Shown one piece after another: positions 5,659 through 7,802 of a stretch of DNA of 7,802 nt. This DNA comes from Holosporales bacterium (GTDB taxonomy: Bacteria > Pseudomonadota > Alphaproteobacteria > RUG11792). The position numbers and the translations under genes were made by a program. Below the pieces are notes generated by a model that was not told where the DNA came from, did no database searches, and saw only the letters and a list, made by a program, of their open reading frames with translations. Where the stretch lies: positions 1 through 7,802 of the forward strand of contig JAIRKP010000082.1 of the NCBI GenBank assembly GCA_031260085.1, written 5' to 3'. Every line of letters begins with the position of its first letter. Position 1 is the first letter of the stretch.

Positions 5659-6615
5659 TTAACTTTCTGTTTTAATAAATTCTTCAATTTGCGCTACGGT
5701 TTCTAAGTTCATAACATTCGCATTTGGATCAGATCTTTTTATCATTGAAGATAATACCTTTCCTGGCGCTATCTCTATTATATTTTGTATTTCTGGATCT
5801 TCTTTTATAAAATCAATAGTTTCTCTCCAGCGGATCCTTCCCGTCATTTGCCTTATTAAATAATTGTGAACTAGCTGTTTATTGTTTAATGGCTTGGCTG
5901 TAACGTTCATAATAACTGGAATTTTGAAGTCACTGAATTTTATGTTTTCTGCCAAAAAAGCATCTAACTTAATAGCTGCTTGAGCCATAAGAGGGCTATG
6001 AAATGGCCCACTCGTATTTAATTCAATGAAATTAGTTGCTCCTCTATCTTTTGCTTTTTCCGCAACTAATTTTACAGTTTGCCGATCTCCACTAATAACA
6101 ACTTGAGATAGAGAGTTGTCATTTGCAATAACACAAACATTTCTTCCAGATTGATAAGGCTTCACGAGATCTTCAATCTCCGGAGCAGCCACTCCAATAA
6201 TAGCGACCATAGAATAAGCCGCATCATTATCGAAAGATTTTGCCATTAATTCTCCTCTTATGCGAACTAACTTGGCTGTATCTGAAATAGAAAGAACCCC
6301 AGCAACACAGAGAGCTGAATATTCCCCAAGTGAATGCCCTGCGAGATATTTGCAGTTTTTAGTTATGTTATAGCCATACTCTTTCTCAAGTATCGTAGCG
6401 CAAATTAAACTAACAGCAAATATTGCAGGTTGGGCATTTTCTGTTTTTGTCAATTCTTCAATTGGGCCTTCATCAATTAATTTCGACAGCTTAAATGAAA
6501 TAGCATCTTCAATTTCTTCCATAACTTCAATTCCGGATTTAAATCCATGAACAAATGAAGCTGCCATTCCAACTTTTTGCGTCCCTTGCCCTGGGAAAAT
6601 GAAGCAGCTATACAT
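5659..6615 (-). CDS. fabD: Malonyl-CoA:ACP transacylase
   Basis: Transfers malonyl from CoA to acyl carrier protein, supplying the extender unit for fatty-acid synthesis in the cytosol. It has 318 residues, against about 309 in E. coli. It opens with FPGQGTQKVGM, in which Gln10 is the oxyanion-hole glutamine. The nucleophile elbow GHSLGEYSAL has Ser95, RIRGELM has Arg120 for the malonyl carboxylate, NDNSLSQVVISG is at 165-176, and GPFHSPLM carries the catalytic His206. The complete Ser-His and Arg set indicates an active, malonyl-specific enzyme. It starts 13 nt after the rpsO stop with a weak TAGGG-type ribosome binding site and is followed 21 nt later by fabG. Linking fabD directly to rpsO is unusual. 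Confidence 0.96.
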   Translation of the reverse strand: MYSCFIFPGQGTQKVGMAASFVHGFKSGIEVMEEIEDAISFKLSKLIDEGPIEELTKTENAQPAIFAVSLICATILEKEYGYNITKNCKYLAGHSLGEYSALCVAGVLSISDTAKLVRIRGELMAKSFDNDAAYSMVAIIGVAAPEIEDLVKPYQSGRNVCVIANDNSLSQVVISGDRQTVKLVAEKAKDRGATNFIELNTSGPFHSPLMAQAAIKLDAFLAENIKFSDFKIPVIMNVTAKPLNNKQLVHNYLIRQMTGRIRWRETIDFIKEDPEIQNIIEIAPGKVLSSMIKRSDPNANVMNLETVAQIEEFIKTES

Positions 6616-6628
6616 AATGACCCTATTT

Positions 6629-6898
6629 CTATTTGCGAAGTTCTAATCGTTTTATAACATTTTGGTATCTTGATTCGTCAATATTTTTCAAATAATCAAG
6701 CAACCTTCTTCTTTTGCTCACCATAATTAAGAGACCTCGCCTTGTATGGAAGTCTTTTTTATGAATACCCATATGATTGGTTAAATTTCTAATACGCTCT
6801 GTTAAAACCGCAACCTGAACCTCAGGAGAACCTACGTCTCCTTCGTGTCTTTCGAATTCTTTTATCAGTGCAATTTTTCTTTCTGCAGTTATCGACAT
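6629..6898 (-). CDS. rpsO: 30S ribosomal protein S15
   Basis: A primary 16S rRNA-binding protein of the small-subunit platform, which recognises the three-way junction of helices 20-22 and contacts 23S rRNA. I choose the ATG at 6896-6898, giving 89 residues beginning MSITAERK, the family's exact usual length. An in-frame ATG 24 nt upstream would add eight residues, lie inside truB and put the ribosome binding site inside the gene. Motifs seen are GSPEVQVA (23-30), His42, HKKD (46-49), RRGLL (53-57) and the basic [11 protein letters not shown]. It begins 4 nt after the truB stop. Elsewhere S15 represses its own translation through a leader pseudoknot; I cannot confirm one here. Stop codon TAG. 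Confidence 0.97.
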   Translation of the reverse strand: MSITAERKIALIKEFERHEGDVGSPEVQVAVLTERIRNLTNHMGIHKKDFHTRRGLLIMVSKRRRLLDYLKNIDESRYQNVIKRLELRK

Positions 6899-6902
6899 CT
6901 TT

Positions 6903-7787
6903 CTACTCCTTTCTAAATTCAAATATCCTTTTAGGATAAATATGATCGCTTGAAACTAAAACCATTCCAAGAAATCCATTTTCGGAAGACGCGAGGCACA
7001 GACCATCAATATTATCGCTAAATTCCCGTGATATACATCTTCCTTGACTTAAATCCAAAGCATCCTGACACGAAACGAAAATAACAGGGATGTCGTCCAG
7101 TACATTTTCGAGCGGAATCATAATACTCTCAATATTATCTCTATTCTCCTTTAATTCGTCAAGGCAAATAGCATTATCAATTGAAAACTTGCCATCCGCA
7201 ATACGCCGCAAAGACCAAGCATGCCCGACGATATTAAGAGCATCAGCAATATCTTCACAAAGCGAACGAATATAAGTTCCGGGAGACACTTCAGCGCAAA
7301 ATTTGAAAATATGATCATCAGTTTGCCCGAGACATTTCAAAGAAGTAATGTTTATAGCCCTCTTTTCTAATTCCAGAGCATTCCCTTTTCGAGCCAGTTT
7401 ATATGCCCTAACTCCATTAACTTTAATGGCCGAATAAGCAGGAGGCAGCTGAAATTGAGGGCCAATAAACCGAGGTAAAACTGAATATACTTCACCTAAA
7501 TCAGGGATTCTTCCAGTTTTAATAATTTCACCCGTCTTATCGGCTGTGTTCGTTTTTTCTCCAAATTTTAATTCAAATTCATATATTTTGGAGTTAATCT
7601 TGATAAATGGAATAGCCTTAGTTCCATATCCGAAAGCCACCGTTAAAACTCCAGTTGCAAACGGATCTAGGGTGCCTAAATGCCCTGTCTTGCTGACTCC
7701 TAACAACTTTCTGCATATTCTTGATATAAACGAAGATGAATAATCAATCGGCTTGTCAATTATAATAAATCCACCACAATTAAACAT
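6903..7787 (-). CDS. truB: tRNA pseudouridine(55) synthase
   Basis: Isomerises U55 in the T-loop of tRNAs to pseudouridine. The ATG at 7785-7787 gives 294 residues. The N-terminal box GGFIIIDKP is at residues 5-13, and the catalytic motif [12 protein letters not shown] at 35-46 contains the nucleophile Asp41. The conserved Tyr69 lies in [21 protein letters not shown] spans 115-125, and SPGTYIRSL spans 168-176. The C-terminal part from about residue 230 is a short PUA-like domain, so the protein is about 20 residues shorter than in E. coli. The frame stays open to the window edge with no convincing ribosome binding site in the last 15 nt, so a start further upstream is possible; only a few N-terminal residues are in doubt. 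The order truB-rpsO is ancestral in bacteria and suggests rbfA and infB upstream. Confidence 0.93.
   Translation of the reverse strand: MFNCGGFIIIDKPIDYSSSFISRICRKLLGVSKTGHLGTLDPFATGVLTVAFGYGTKAIPFIKINSKIYEFELKFGEKTNTADKTGEIIKTGRIPDLGEVYSVLPRFIGPQFQLPPAYSAIKVNGVRAYKLARKGNALELEKRAINITSLKCLGQTDDHIFKFCAEVSPGTYIRSLCEDIADALNIVGHAWSLRRIADGKFSIDNAICLDELKENRDNIESIMIPLENVLDDIPVIFVSCQDALDLSQGRCISREFSDNIDGLCLASSENGFLGMVLVSSDHIYPKRIFEFRKE
6906..6912 (-). promoter_or_regulatory. rpsO ribosome binding site inside the end of truB
   Basis: AAAGGAG lies 7 nt before the chosen rpsO ATG and encodes the last Lys-Glu of TruB just ahead of its TAG stop. It fixes the 89-residue start of rpsO and implies tight translational coupling of the two genes. 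Confidence 0.85.
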
Positions 7788-7802
7788 AACAACTTTAGCA
7801 AA

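Noticed and set aside
6899..6922. Upstream ATG start for rpsO giving 97 residues
   Set aside because: It lies inside truB before the AAAGGAG site; the downstream ATG gives the family's exact 89-residue length and conserved N-terminus.

Overview
The window looks like a piece of an AT-rich alphaproteobacterial chromosome, probably from a host-restricted lineage of the Rickettsiales/Holosporales type. This is inferred from the low-GC codon use, the short compact housekeeping proteins, the decaying amino-acid permease of a kind common in intracellular bacteria, and long non-coding tracts with many inverted repeats. The exact taxon cannot be fixed from sequence reading alone.

Right half (2872-7802, all minus strand): six intact genes lie head to tail with gaps of 2 to 21 nt, in transcription order truB, rpsO, fabD, fabG, trxB, prfB. 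They encode tRNA pseudouridine-55 synthase, ribosomal protein S15, malonyl-CoA:ACP transacylase, 3-oxoacyl-ACP reductase, thioredoxin reductase and peptide release factor 2. This is one operon mixing translation, fatty-acid initiation/elongation and thiol redox. The usual rpsO neighbour pnp is absent and no acpP/fabF follows fabG. The operon ends at strong hairpins beyond the prfB stop.

Left half (1-2871): its one recognisable gene is a broken tyrosine/tryptophan-type permease (747-1889, plus strand), read through three frames with an apparent internal loss of about 35 codons. It still has a perfect consensus sigma70 promoter (534-562) and a roughly 180-nt leader with two nested inverted repeats, the second overlapping the ribosome binding site. 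The rest is non-coding and unusually rich in contiguous hairpins: a gap-free four-stem cloverleaf (8-90), two bipartite repeats with conserved ends and different cores (2073-2277 and 2622-2862), and a decayed relative (2339-2410). The outer stem of the cloverleaf, the decayed copy and the last hairpin of the second repeat are recognisably the same GC-rich stem, so these belong to one dispersed palindromic repeat family. A 16-bp parS-like palindrome (2280-2295) lies directly after the first repeat. The most unusual content is this repeat family; I see no protein-coding defence or mobile system in the window.
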